Shown here piece after piece: positions 26,516 to 35,387 of a DNA stretch of 64,000 nucleotides. This DNA comes from Imbroritus primus (lineage in GTDB: Bacteria > Pseudomonadota > Gammaproteobacteria > Burkholderiales > Burkholderiaceae): assembly GCF_964332355.1 (NCBI RefSeq), contig NZ_OZ201293.1:1364001-1428000 (forward strand). The letters run 5' to 3'. The notes under the pieces were generated by a model that saw nothing but the letters and a program-made list of their open reading frames with translations, searched no databases and was not told where the DNA came from. The translations under genes and the position numbers were made by a program. Numbering within the stretch: the first letter of the stretch is position 1; every line of letters begins with the position of its first letter.

Positions 26516-26824
26516 ATGCAATCTTCCCCCATGCCGGCCATCACGCCTGAACAGCGTGTGCTCGACAACCTGCGCGATACTTTGCAGGCCTATGTCGCGG
26601 GAGATGTGGCTGCTACGGCCGTGGTCACGGTGTTTCGTGGGCAGGCGCCTGCGCTGGCCCTGCCGGAGGCGTTCCAGCGCGTGCTCGACGAGCTGCTGCG
26701 CCGACTGGAGATGGCTGACGTCTTTTCGCAGGACAGCTGCTCCTTCAGCAGCACCGGTATTCAGGAGCAGCTTGGCGTGTGGCTGGACAAGGCGGAGGCG
26801 CGTGTCAGCGGGCGTACTGCGTGA
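26516..26824 (+). CDS. Small hypothetical protein in the lutC position
   Basis: A 102-aa protein, start AGGAGAGG six bases upstream of ATG and only 3 bases after the lutB stop, so clearly the third gene of the operon. It is not LutC/YkgG, which is about 220-240 aa with a LUD fold. The sequence is soluble and appears mostly helical (LDNLRDTLQAYVAGDVAA, then FQRVLDELLRRLEMADVFSQ), with a Ser/Gln-rich patch QDSCSFSSTGIQEQLG and one Cys. No family is recognised. A small accessory subunit or assembly factor for the lactate enzyme is plausible from position only. Confidence 0.8.
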   Translation: MQSSPMPAITPEQRVLDNLRDTLQAYVAGDVAATAVVTVFRGQAPALALPEAFQRVLDELLRRLEMADVFSQDSCSFSSTGIQEQLGVWLDKAEARVSGRTA

Positions 26825-26858
26825 GCATGTCTTGCGGTGTGGCGGGACGGATGAACGC

Positions 26859-27890
26859 TCAGGCGAGCGCCTGCGCCGCTTCCCGCACGAGCGCCGGGCC
26901 GCGATAGATCAGGCCCGTGTATAGCTGAACCAGTTGGGCGCCAGCATCGATCTTGGCGCGTGCATCCGCGCCGTGCATGATGCCGCCTACGCCGATGATC
27001 GGGAAATCATCGCCGACGATGGCACGCAATGCCTGGATGACGCGCTGCGAAGCGGTACGGACGGGTGCGCCCGACAGTCCGCCGGCTTCTTCGGCATGAC
27101 GCATGCCCTGGACCGCCTCGCGCGACAGTGTGGTATTGGTGGCAATCACGCCATCGATGCCAAGACGCAGTAGCGCGTCGCCGATATTGCGGATCTGGTC
27201 GTCATCGAGATCCGGGGCGATTTTCAAGACCATTGGCACATAGCGCTTGTGCTGCTCCGCCAACCGCTGCTGCGCCGTGCGCAAGGTCGAGAGCAGGCCG
27301 TCCAGTTCGCTGGCGCCCTGCAGTTGGCGCAGGTTCTTGGTATTCGGCGACGAGATGTTGACGGTCACATAGCTCGCGTGCGGATACACCCTTTCCAGGC
27401 AGTACAGGTAATCATCCACGGCGCGCTCGATGGGCGTATCGGCATTTTTGCCGATATTCAGGCCCAGCACGCCGCCGGCGGCCCGCCATGACGATGCCTG
27501 CACATTCGCCAGAAAGGCATCCACGCCGCCATTGTTGAAGCCCATGCGGTTGATCAGCGCTTCGCTCTGCGGCAGGCGGAACATGCGCGGGCGGGGGTTG
27601 CCTGGCTGGGCGCGTGGCGTGACGGTACCGACTTCAATAAAACCGAAACCCAGCGCCGCCAGCGCATCGATATATGCGCCGTCCTTGTCGAGCCCTGCGG
27701 CCAGCCCCACGGGATTGGGAAAGCGGATGCCCATGAGCGTGCGCGGATTGTCGGCGATACGGTTGCCGATCAGTCCGGACAACCCACAGGCATGCATCTG
27801 CTTGAGGCTGCGCAGCGTGAAATGGTGGGCATCTTCCGCATCCATCGCAAACAGGGCGGGGCGGGCGAGGGGATACAGCGCGTTCAGCAC
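26859..27890 (-). CDS. pyrD: Dihydroorotate dehydrogenase (quinone, class 2)
   Basis: This 343-aa membrane-associated flavoenzyme oxidises dihydroorotate to orotate with quinone in pyrimidine synthesis. The class 2 N-terminal helices are seen (MLNALYPLARPALFAMDAED, HHFTLRSLKQMHACGL). FMN-binding and catalytic features include FPNPVGLAAGLDKDG, NRMGFNNGGVDAF, VTVNISSPNTKNLRQLQG (the class 2 catalytic Ser region), and IGVGGIMHGADARAKI. Length is as expected. It is the last gene of a minus-strand run NUDIX-aat-ate-pyrD, 53 bases after ate. Confidence 0.96.
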   Translation of the reverse strand: MLNALYPLARPALFAMDAEDAHHFTLRSLKQMHACGLSGLIGNRIADNPRTLMGIRFPNPVGLAAGLDKDGAYIDALAALGFGFIEVGTVTPRAQPGNPRPRMFRLPQSEALINRMGFNNGGVDAFLANVQASSWRAAGGVLGLNIGKNADTPIERAVDDYLYCLERVYPHASYVTVNISSPNTKNLRQLQGASELDGLLSTLRTAQQRLAEQHKRYVPMVLKIAPDLDDDQIRNIGDALLRLGIDGVIATNTTLSREAVQGMRHAEEAGGLSGAPVRTASQRVIQALRAIVGDDFPIIGVGGIMHGADARAKIDAGAQLVQLYTGLIYRGPALVREAAQALA

Positions 27891-27943
27891 GATGGGCTCG
27901 GGGTCGGATCGGTCAAGCCGGCATTGTAGCCGAGCGCGCTCCG

Positions 27944-28714
27944 TCAGCGGTCGCGGGATGCTTCGGGAAAGGCGCTTTCGAACGGCTGCCAGCGATGGTC
28001 GACCAGGACTTCGAGCGGACGGAAGTTGGCCTTGTAGGCCATCTTGCGGCTATTGCGGATCCAGTAGCCGAGATACAGGTACGGCAGGCTCAGTTCACGC
28101 GCCTGGGCCAGTTGCCAGAGGATGTTGTAGGTGCCGTAGCTCGAGTGCGGCACATCCGGATCGTAGAAGGTGTAGACCGAGGACAGGCCGTCGTCCAGCA
28201 CGTCGATCATGCTCACCATGCGCAGCTTGCCGGGCTCAGCGGCGTCGGCGGGTTCGCGGAATTCCACCAGGCGCGAGTTGACACGGCTTTGCAGCAGGAA
28301 CTGCTCGTACTGTTCGCGGCTGTCCGCATCCATGCCGCCGCCTGCGTGGCGCCGGGACTGGTAGCGCAGGTACAGCGCGTAATGTTCTTCCACATAGGTG
28401 AGCGGCGCCACCAGGGCGGTCAGGCCGCCATGCTGCCGCCAGCTGCGCTTCTGCGCCCGGTTCGGCGCGAAGGCCTGCGTAACCAGGCGGCACGGCGTAC
28501 AGGCGCGACAGTCGTCGCAATAGGGGCGGTACGTGAAGATGCCGCTGCGGCGAAAGCCTGCGCGGACCAGCTGCGAATAGACGTCGGCGTTGATCAGATG
28601 GGCAGGCGTGGCAACCTGTGAACGGGCCAGGCGGTTATCGAGATAACTGCATGCGTAAGGGGCTGTCGCATAGAACTGCAATGCGGAAAGCGGAAGTTCC
28701 TTAAGCTTACTCAT
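27944..28714 (-). CDS. bpt: Aspartate/glutamate leucyltransferase (Bpt, Ate-like)
   Basis: This 256-aa enzyme transfers leucine from leucyl-tRNA to N-terminal Asp or Glu (the bacterial Bpt type of arginyl-transferase homologue), feeding the N-degron pathway. The cysteine-rich N-terminal region reads TYRPYCDDCRACTPCRL, and the GNAT-like C-terminal half contains YGTYNILWQLAQARELSLPY and LYLGYWIRNSRKMAYKANF. It starts at MSKLKELPLSALQFYATAPY; 28 further codons upstream belong to the aat reading region and were excluded. The start overlaps the end of aat by 8 bases, so the two N-end-rule transferases are coupled. Confidence 0.95.
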   Translation of the reverse strand: MSKLKELPLSALQFYATAPYACSYLDNRLARSQVATPAHLINADVYSQLVRAGFRRSGIFTYRPYCDDCRACTPCRLVTQAFAPNRAQKRSWRQHGGLTALVAPLTYVEEHYALYLRYQSRRHAGGGMDADSREQYEQFLLQSRVNSRLVEFREPADAAEPGKLRMVSMIDVLDDGLSSVYTFYDPDVPHSSYGTYNILWQLAQARELSLPYLYLGYWIRNSRKMAYKANFRPLEVLVDHRWQPFESAFPEASRDR

Positions 28715-29450
28715 GGTAACGGCGGGTCCAGTGAGAAAGCACCGATTTGTCGAATTGCCATGGCACGATGCCGGGCAAGGCCGTGGCGCGTCGAACATGA
28801 TCGATGAACTCGGCGCGCGCGATGGGCGACGCGCCGAGCGATGCCAAATGCTCGGTCTCTTGCTGGCAGTCTATCATCGCTACACCGTGTTTGCTGAGAA
28901 ACGCACACAGGGCGGCGAGAGCGATTTTCGAGGCATCCGTACGATGCGCGAACATCGATTCGCCATAGAACATGCGGCCCAGGGCAACACCGTAGAGGCC
29001 GCCCACGCGCTCGCCCTGGTACCAGGCCTCCACCGTGTGAGCCATGCCCTGGAGGTAGAGGGCGCTGTAGGCCGTGCGGATCTCGTCGGTAATCCAGGTG
29101 CCGTGCTGGCCTGGCCGGTATGCACTGGCACAGGCCCGCATCACGGCGTGGAAATCGGTATCAACGCGGATCGCCCAGTCAGGATCGGTTTCGACGCGGC
29201 GCAATGTTTTGCGGAAGGTGCGGGAAACCTTGAACGCCTCCGGCTTCAGCACCATGCGCGGGTCGGTGCTCCACCACAGGACCGGCTGGCCGCTCGAATA
29301 CCAGGGGAAAATGCCCTGGCGGTAGGCGCTCAGCAGGCGTTCCGGCGAGAGATCACGGCTGGCTGCCAGCAGGCCGGGCGCATCGGTCCCGGCACCGAGT
29401 GCCTGTTCCACGTCCGGAAACGGATCGTGCGGATCGAGCCAGGCAATCAT
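28707..29450 (-). CDS. aat: Leucyl/phenylalanyl-tRNA-protein transferase
   Basis: This 247-aa enzyme adds Leu or Phe to proteins with N-terminal Lys or Arg, marking them for ClpAP. Family motifs are visible: SAYRQGIFPWYSSGQPVLWW, DPRMVL, AYRPGQHGTWI, HTVEAWYQGERVGGLYGVAL and FYGESMFAHRTDASKIAL. Length is normal. The stop overlaps the start of ate/bpt by 8 bases, and the start lies 3 bases after the NUDIX stop, giving a compact operon whose first three genes are tightly joined. Confidence 0.96.
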   Translation of the reverse strand: MIAWLDPHDPFPDVEQALGAGTDAPGLLAASRDLSPERLLSAYRQGIFPWYSSGQPVLWWSTDPRMVLKPEAFKVSRTFRKTLRRVETDPDWAIRVDTDFHAVMRACASAYRPGQHGTWITDEIRTAYSALYLQGMAHTVEAWYQGERVGGLYGVALGRMFYGESMFAHRTDASKIALAALCAFLSKHGVAMIDCQQETEHLASLGASPIARAEFIDHVRRATALPGIVPWQFDKSVLSHWTRRYHE

Positions 29451-29453
29451 GTG

Positions 29454-30038
29454 TCAGGACAGTGAGTGGCCGTCGGGTCCCAGCGGTTGCAAGGGCTTTT
29501 CGATGTCCATCGTGTGCAGGCGGAAGCTACCGTCGCGCACGCGCCCGGCATCGCGGTCTTCGAAGAAAAAGCGCAGGGTATGGATGACGGTCGGGAAGGC
29601 CAGTTGGCTCCAGGGAATCTCCTCCTCGTCGAACAGCCGGACTTCGAGGCTTTCCTCACCGGCTGCGATGTCGAGGTCATTGAGCTGCGCCAGATAGAAC
29701 AGATGCACCTGATGCACGTGCGGCACATTCATGATCGAGAACAGCTCCCCGACGGTGACGCGTGCGCCGGCTTCTTCCAAAGTTTCACGTGCGCCGGCCT
29801 CCGCCGTAGTCTCGCCGATTTCCATGAAACCCGCGGGAAGGGTCCAGTAGCCGTAGCGAGGCTCGATCGCGCGGCGGCACAGCAGGATCTTGTCCTGCCA
29901 CACGGGCACGGTGCCGACGACGTTACGCGGATTCACATAGTGAATCGTGTGACAGTTGTCGCAGACATGGCGTGGGCGCGTGTCGCCTTCCGGTATGCGG
30001 AGAGCGACCGCGTGGCCGCAATTCGAACAGAATTTCAT
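29454..30038 (-). CDS. NUDIX hydrolase with zinc ribbon (NudC-like)
   Basis: This 194-aa protein has an N-terminal zinc ribbon (Cys4, Cys7, Cys26, Cys29) and a full NUDIX box, Gly70-x5-Glu76-x7-Arg84-Glu85-x2-Glu88-Glu89-x-Gly91 (GFMEIGETTAEAGARETLEE). Such zinc-ribbon NUDIX proteins hydrolyse NAD(H), ADP-ribose or other nucleoside diphosphates; which one is not decided. MKFCSNCGHAVALR is the natural start; earlier in-frame starts at 30074 and 30146 were rejected. It is the first gene of the run leading into aat, ate and pyrD. Confidence 0.9.
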   Translation of the reverse strand: MKFCSNCGHAVALRIPEGDTRPRHVCDNCHTIHYVNPRNVVGTVPVWQDKILLCRRAIEPRYGYWTLPAGFMEIGETTAEAGARETLEEAGARVTVGELFSIMNVPHVHQVHLFYLAQLNDLDIAAGEESLEVRLFDEEEIPWSQLAFPTVIHTLRFFFEDRDAGRVRDGSFRLHTMDIEKPLQPLGPDGHSLS

Positions 30039-30169
30039 GAGCGCATCCGACGTGGAATCCACGCAGTGTATCATCCGCGCCACCTGTTGGAGCCCGCCCG
30101 CGCTTCCATGAAATGCTGCGCCGCCGGCCGCTGAGTGCGGCAGCATATATCACTTCGTGATGAAAGCTG

Positions 30170-30198
30170 TTGCATTGCCGCAAAGATTGCGTTATAGT
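30170..30198 (+). promoter_or_regulatory. Promoter of the initiator tRNA gene
   Basis: TTGCAT (30170-30175) and TATAGT (30193-30198) are separated by 17 bases; the expected start, near 30205, is nine bases before the mature tRNA. Confidence 0.6.
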
Positions 30199-30213
30199 TA
30201 CAGCTTCAACGGA

Positions 30214-30289
<76 letters not shown>

Positions 30290-30300
30290 GATTCAAAGAC

Positions 30301-30345
30301 ATGCCGCTGGCGAAAACTCAGGTTTCGCAGCGGCATTGTTGTTTG
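30301..30345 (+). terminator. Terminator after tRNA-fMet
   Basis: ATGCCGCT (30301-30308) pairs with AGCGGCAT (30329-30336), extended inwards by GCGAAA/TTTCGC with one bulge; a TTGTTGTTTG tail follows. Confidence 0.65.
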
Positions 30346-30689
30346 TAGTGGCGCATTCTTTTGCAATGCCGTCGCTGGTTGCCCGGACCTGCGTGGCCGA
30401 TGCGTCCCATGCCGCAGCGTCAACTGATTCTTTTTTCTGCGGCCCAGCGCGTGAAGCGCATACCACCGGGCTCGCCAGATCTGGCCCACACGATGACTGG
30501 TAGTGTGCCCCGTCGCATCATATAAGACGGGTTACGCCCTGCTACGTCTAGCTCTCAATCCGACATTGATCTGTCTCGACCCGGAAAACCGTCAGGGCAG
30601 AGAGCGTCCATGCGGCGCGCTTTCGTGCACTCTGGTTTGGGCGCGGTTCTGCTCATACACTGTGGTGGATGGCATGAAAGGAGCAACCC
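30346..30689. other. Gap between tRNA-fMet and P-type ATPase, no supported gene
   Basis: About 340 bases. No credible coding frame, repeat or copy of the tRNA 3' end was seen by eye. The ATPase ribosome-binding site is at its end. Confidence 0.4.
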
Positions 30690-33236
30690 ATGCTCGATGT
30701 GACGCCCGTCCAGGGGCTGGAGGATGCGGAGGCGCGCAGGAGACTGGCCGCCGACGGTCCCAATGAGCTGCCGCGCTCGGGCCACAGGTCGCTTGTCCGG
30801 ATCGTGCTGGATGTGTTGCGCGAGCCGATGCTGGCGTTGCTCCTGGCCGGAGGTGGAATCTACCTGTTGCTTGGGGATGTGCGGGAGGCAGTGATTCTTC
30901 TTCTCTTCGCTGGCATGTCGGTGCTCATCACGGTGATCCAGGAAGCCCGCACCGAGCGGGTCATGGAAGCGCTGCACGACCTGTCCAGCCCCCGGGCTCT
31001 GGTCATCCGCAATGGGCAGCGCCAACGGATTGCCGGCAGAGAGGTGGTGCGTGGCGATATCGTCGTGCTTGTCGAGGGCGACAGGGTGCCGGCCGATGCA
31101 CGTCTCCTCCAGGTCCGCGATCTGCGCGTCGACGAATCTCTGCTGACGGGAGAATCGGTGCCAGTCCGCAAGGCTGTGATCGGGGCCGCGGCCCGGGCTG
31201 ATCTGCGCCCCGGGGGAGAGGACGCGCCGTATGTGTATGCCAGTTCTCTGGTGGTCGGCGGCAGCGGGCTCGGCGAGGTCACGGCAACGGGGGCGCAAAC
31301 CGAGATCGGAAAGATCGGCCAGGTGCTCGATGCGCTAGACGCGCAACCTCCGCGACTCCGCGCAGAAACGCGGAAACTGGTGAAGGTGGCTGCCCTGGCG
31401 GGTGGCGCCATCAGCGTGCTGGCGGTTGTGCTCAATGGCCTCTCGCGCGGAGACTGGCTCAATGCCGGGTTGGCCGGCATTGCGATAGGCATGTCGTTAC
31501 TGCCGGAAGAGTTTCCTGTCGTCCTTGCCGTCTTCATGGCCATGGGGGCCTGGCGGATTTCTCACGCCCGCGTCCTGACGCGCCGCGCCACGGCGATCGA
31601 GGCCCTGGGTTCCGCGACCGTCCTCTGTACCGACAAGACGGGCACTCTGACGGAAAACCGGATGACAATCGCGGCGTTGTACATTCCGAACGGCGACGTA
31701 CTGCCGTTGGAGCAACAGACGCCGCATGCGTTGCCACAGGCGGGCCGCGACCTCGTCTTGTGCGGTCTTCTCGCTAGCGATCCCGAGCCGGTCGATCCCA
31801 TGGAAAAAGCTTTCCACGCATGCGCTTCCGCATGGCTGGGAGACGAGATGGCACAAGCCTCCCATCGTTGGGCGTGCCTTCGCACCTATGGTTTGCAGCC
31901 CGATCTGCTTGCCGTTACCCAGGTATGGCATCCCGATGGCCGCGACTCAGCCTGTGTGGTGACGACCAAAGGGGCGCCGGAGGCGGTCGTGCAGCTGTGT
32001 GGTCTGGAGGGCGATCGCAGAATGGCGGTCGAGGCAGCGGTGGGCGTCTTGGCCGCGAAAGGCCTGCGCGTGCTCGGCGTGGCGGAAGCCCGCTGCGAAA
32101 CAGCGCATCTGCCGGCCACGCCCAGAGGGTTCGAATTCACGTTCCGTGGTCTTGTCGGGTTGGTGGACCCCTTGCGCGCGAGCGTCCCCCAAGCCATCCA
32201 GGAATGCCGCTCAGCCGGCATTCGTGTCGTCATGGTGACCGGCGATTATCCCGTCACCGCACGGGCGATTGCATCCCAAGCCGGGCTCGATGCCTCGATG
32301 GTCCTGACTGGCAAGGATCTGGACCTGCTCGATGATGCTGCATTGACCGCTGCGCTGCGCGACACCAGCGTCTTCGCCAGAATCCTGCCCGAACAGAAGT
32401 TGCGCATTGTCCAGGCGCTCCAAACTGATGGCGAAGTCGTCGCCATGACCGGGGACGGCGTCAATGACGCGCCATCCCTCAAGGCCGCGCATATCGGCAT
32501 CTCCATGGGGGGGCGTGGAACTGACGTGGCGCGTGAGGCATCGTCCATTGTGCTGCTGGACGACGACTTCGGCTCGATCGTCAAGGCCGTCCGGCTTGGC
32601 CGGCGTATCTACGACAACCTTCGCAAGGCAACGGGGTTCATCTTTGCGGTGCACGTGCCTATCGCCGGACTTGCCTTGCTGCCATTGATTACCGGCCTGC
32701 CGATCGTTCTGGGTCCCATTCATATCGCCTTTCTGGAGATGATCATCGATCCGGTATGTTCCCTGGCCTTCGAGGCCGAGGTCGAAGAAGACAATGTCAT
32801 GGAGCGTCCGCCGCGTTCGCCGGCGCAACCACTGTTCTCGCGAGTCCTGATCGGCTTGAGCCTGCTTCAGGGACTCGGAGCTTTTGCCGTGGTTGGCACA
32901 GTATTCGTTCTGGCTGCCAGAAGCGGCATGGCCGAGGATGAGGTGAGGGCGCTAGCGTTCTTTACGCTTGTCTCGGTGATCGGCGCGCTGATTTTGGTCA
33001 ACCGCTCGTTCAGTGCCTCCCTGATGAAGGCGCTACGGCGACCGAATCCCGCGCTGCGGTGGATATTTCTGGCCATTAGCGGAATGCTGGCGATGGGCCT
33101 GCTTACGCCATCCTTCAGCGAGTTATTCCGATTTGGACCGCTGCATGTCAACGATATCGCTCTCGTACTTGGCGTGGGCGGTTTTTTCTGGCTGCTACTC
33201 GAGCTGGGTAAGCACGTGTGGTATCGCTGTAAGTGA
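30690..33236 (+). CDS. P2-type cation-transporting ATPase
   Basis: This 848-aa P-type ATPase pumps cations across the inner membrane. In order: N-terminal cation ATPase region (VQGLEDAEARRRLAADGPNE), actuator domain with LLTGESVPV, phosphorylation site Asp315 in CTDKTGTLTENRM, nucleotide domain with TTKGAPEAVVQL, and hinge MTGDGVNDAPSLKAA. The TM4 site is LLPEEFPVVLAVF, where Ca2+ pumps have PEGLP. A TM6-like segment reads FLEMIIDPVCSLAFEAE. These features place it in the P2 (Ca2+/Mg2+-like) group, not the heavy-metal group, and there is no metal-binding N-terminal domain; the ion is unknown. AAAGGAG lies 6 bases before the ATG. It is a single gene with no adjacent regulator. Confidence 0.9.
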   Translation: MLDVTPVQGLEDAEARRRLAADGPNELPRSGHRSLVRIVLDVLREPMLALLLAGGGIYLLLGDVREAVILLLFAGMSVLITVIQEARTERVMEALHDLSSPRALVIRNGQRQRIAGREVVRGDIVVLVEGDRVPADARLLQVRDLRVDESLLTGESVPVRKAVIGAAARADLRPGGEDAPYVYASSLVVGGSGLGEVTATGAQTEIGKIGQVLDALDAQPPRLRAETRKLVKVAALAGGAISVLAVVLNGLSRGDWLNAGLAGIAIGMSLLPEEFPVVLAVFMAMGAWRISHARVLTRRATAIEALGSATVLCTDKTGTLTENRMTIAALYIPNGDVLPLEQQTPHALPQAGRDLVLCGLLASDPEPVDPMEKAFHACASAWLGDEMAQASHRWACLRTYGLQPDLLAVTQVWHPDGRDSACVVTTKGAPEAVVQLCGLEGDRRMAVEAAVGVLAAKGLRVLGVAEARCETAHLPATPRGFEFTFRGLVGLVDPLRASVPQAIQECRSAGIRVVMVTGDYPVTARAIASQAGLDASMVLTGKDLDLLDDAALTAALRDTSVFARILPEQKLRIVQALQTDGEVVAMTGDGVNDAPSLKAAHIGISMGGRGTDVAREASSIVLLDDDFGSIVKAVRLGRRIYDNLRKATGFIFAVHVPIAGLALLPLITGLPIVLGPIHIAFLEMIIDPVCSLAFEAEVEEDNVMERPPRSPAQPLFSRVLIGLSLLQGLGAFAVVGTVFVLAARSGMAEDEVRALAFFTLVSVIGALILVNRSFSASLMKALRRPNPALRWIFLAISGMLAMGLLTPSFSELFRFGPLHVNDIALVLGVGGFFWLLLELGKHVWYRCK

Positions 33237-33302
33237 TTGCCTTGATTTCCTGAGGCGATTATGGGGATGCCAATGAGTATGTTGGGTGTGTTTCTTTCAA
33301 GG

Positions 33303-34202
33303 TCAGCCTCCTGCCGTAGCAGACGCAAGCTTAGAGGCAAGACGTTCGATCAACATGCGGACCCGGCGGGGTTGTGTCACAGCCGAAGGATAGACTATCT
33401 GCAGGCTGGTACGACTCGCGGAAAAATCCTTGAGCAGCTCCACCAGCGTACCGCTGGCCAGATCTTCTTCGATATCCCGTTCGGATTTGAGCGCGATACC
33501 CAAACCAGTCTTGCACCAGTGGCGGACCAGGGCACCATCATTGGCGATGTACTTGCTGTTCACCATGACCTTGCGCATGCTTCCATTGATCACGAAGGGC
33601 CACGCATGATCAAGATTCTGGCCGAAACGCATGACGATACAGGCATGCTTTGCCAGATCCCCGGGATGCATAGGCACGCCATGAGCATCGACATATGCAG
33701 GCGCTGCACACACGATGCGTCGATGCATGCCTAGGGAGCGGGCACGCAGGCTACTGTCGGCAAGCGTTCCCTGGCGAATGGCAAAGTCGAGGCCTTGACC
33801 CACCAGGTCGACGTAACCATCGGTTAGATTCAGGTCGATGGTGATGTCGGGGTGTTCCATCACGAATGCATCGATGATGGGGACGATACGCTGGCGGCCG
33901 AAGTCTTCCGGAGCACTTAGGCGGATCGGGCCGGAGATGCGTTCCGTGCCGAGACGGATCCGGTTTTCCAGTTCTTCTGCCTCGGCCAACAGTCGCCGCG
34001 CACCTTCTACCAGTATCCGGCCTTCATCGGTCAGGCTGATTGCCCGTGTGGTGCGGATGAGCAACGTGGCACCGTAGTGGTTCTCGAGGGCCGCCAGGCG
34101 CTCGGAGACGGTGGCCGGAGAAAGCCCGAAATCGCGGCCGGCGGCGGCCAGCCCTCCTTTTTCGACAATTCGCAGGAATAAGGCGAGATGACTCAGTTCC
34201 AT
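33303..34202 (-). CDS. LysR-family transcriptional regulator
   Basis: This 299-aa regulator has an N-terminal winged helix-turn-helix (MELSHLALFLRIVEKGGLAA, then GLSPATVSERLAALENHYGA) and a substrate-binding domain (about 90-295) with IRLSAPEDFGRQRIVPIIDA and LRARSLGMHRRIVCAAPAYV. LysR proteins usually control the divergent neighbour, here the alcohol dehydrogenase-like gene, whose start lies 124 bases away. The shared intergenic region is markedly AT-rich near the LysR start. The ligand is unknown. Confidence 0.92.
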   Translation of the reverse strand: MELSHLALFLRIVEKGGLAAAGRDFGLSPATVSERLAALENHYGATLLIRTTRAISLTDEGRILVEGARRLLAEAEELENRIRLGTERISGPIRLSAPEDFGRQRIVPIIDAFVMEHPDITIDLNLTDGYVDLVGQGLDFAIRQGTLADSSLRARSLGMHRRIVCAAPAYVDAHGVPMHPGDLAKHACIVMRFGQNLDHAWPFVINGSMRKVMVNSKYIANDGALVRHWCKTGLGIALKSERDIEEDLASGTLVELLKDFSASRTSLQIVYPSAVTQPRRVRMLIERLASKLASATAGG

Positions 34203-34326
34203 TATTTGGAAAATACGAATTATGAATTAAATTTATTGCTGATTATAAGGTGGTTTCGCATGAGGTAGAGTAGAGGGCACTGTGCGTTCGGGCACGTTTT
34301 CAAGACCTGTTCTTCGGGGAGTTCGC

Positions 34327-35343
34327 ATGAAAGCCGTTGGCTTCTATCGTTATTTGCCTGTCACCGATCCCGACGTCTTTGTCGATCTGGATCTGCCTCG
34401 GCCCACGCCGCAGGGGCGAGACATCCTGGTTGCGGTCAAGGCTGTGTCGGTCAATCCGGTAGACGCCAAGGTGCGCGCACCCAAGGACAAGCAGGAGCCG
34501 GATGGCCGTGTCATTGGCTATGACGCGAGCGGTATCGTCGAAGCCGTCGGCCCGGAGGTGACGCTATTCAAGCCAGGTGACGAGGTGTATTACGCCGGGG
34601 ATATTACCCGGACCGGGACTAACCAGGAGTTCCATCTGGTTGATGAGCGTATCGTCGGGTGCAAGCCGCGCAGCCTGTCATTTGCCGAGGCCGCTGCGCT
34701 GCCGCTGACGGCGATCACCGCCTACGAGTCTTTCTTTGACCGCTTGCGCATTGCGCGGGACGGAGCGGATCGCGGCCAATCTATCCTGATCATCGGTGGC
34801 GCCGGCGGGGTGGGTTCGATCGGTATCCAGCTGGCGAAGCAGGCCGGCCTGATCGTGATTGCGACCGCGTCGCGGCCGGAAACCATTGAATGGGTACGTG
34901 CCCTGGGTGCAGATCATGTCGTTGACCATCGCGGCTCCCTGGTCGAGCAGGTGCGTGCGGCGGGGTTCCGGTACGTGGATCACATTGCGATCTTCAATGA
35001 CATGCGGCACTGGGATGCCGCCGTGGAGCTGATCCGCCCGCAAGGCGGCATTGTGTCGATCGACGATGCGAGCCTGCCGACGCCCATGGCTGGCATGAAA
35101 GTCAAGGCCGCCAGCTTCCATTGGGAGTACATGTTCGCGCGCGCCATGCACCAGACACCGGACATGATCGAGCAGCATCGGTTGCTGTCGCATGTGGCGG
35201 AGCTGATCGACGCTGGCCGCCTGCGTACGACCCTGGCGCAGGTACTTACGCCCATCAATGCCGCCAATCTGCGCGAGGCGCATCGCCGTGTGGAAGCCGG
35301 GCAGATGCGCGGCAAGATCGTCCTCGAAGGCTGGGGCAACTGA
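34327..35343 (+). CDS. Zinc-independent quinone oxidoreductase-like alcohol dehydrogenase (MDR superfamily)
   Basis: This 338-aa NAD(P)H-dependent oxidoreductase belongs to the medium-chain dehydrogenase family. GYDASGIVEAVGPEV and PGDEVYYAGDI form the GroES-like half. The Rossmann motif GGAGGVGSIGIQLAK (about residue 159 onward) binds the nucleotide. The structural and catalytic zinc Cys/His ligands of true alcohol dehydrogenases are absent, so it is probably a quinone oxidoreductase of the zinc-binding-named TIGR02817 type. The start at MKAVGFYRYLPVTDPDVF has GGGGAG upstream; the frame extends 15 codons more without similarity. It is divergent from a LysR regulator. Confidence 0.88.
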   Translation: MKAVGFYRYLPVTDPDVFVDLDLPRPTPQGRDILVAVKAVSVNPVDAKVRAPKDKQEPDGRVIGYDASGIVEAVGPEVTLFKPGDEVYYAGDITRTGTNQEFHLVDERIVGCKPRSLSFAEAAALPLTAITAYESFFDRLRIARDGADRGQSILIIGGAGGVGSIGIQLAKQAGLIVIATASRPETIEWVRALGADHVVDHRGSLVEQVRAAGFRYVDHIAIFNDMRHWDAAVELIRPQGGIVSIDDASLPTPMAGMKVKAASFHWEYMFARAMHQTPDMIEQHRLLSHVAELIDAGRLRTTLAQVLTPINAANLREAHRRVEAGQMRGKIVLEGWGN

Positions 35344-35387
35344 TCAGGGTGCGGCGCCGCCGTGTGGCGGCGCACCTCACCGCCCGG

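Noticed and set aside
34203..34326. A precise LysR box (T-N11-A inverted repeat) in the LysR/dehydrogenase gap
   Set aside because: The region is AT-rich with several near-palindromes, but no clear inverted repeat with T-N11-A could be fixed by eye.
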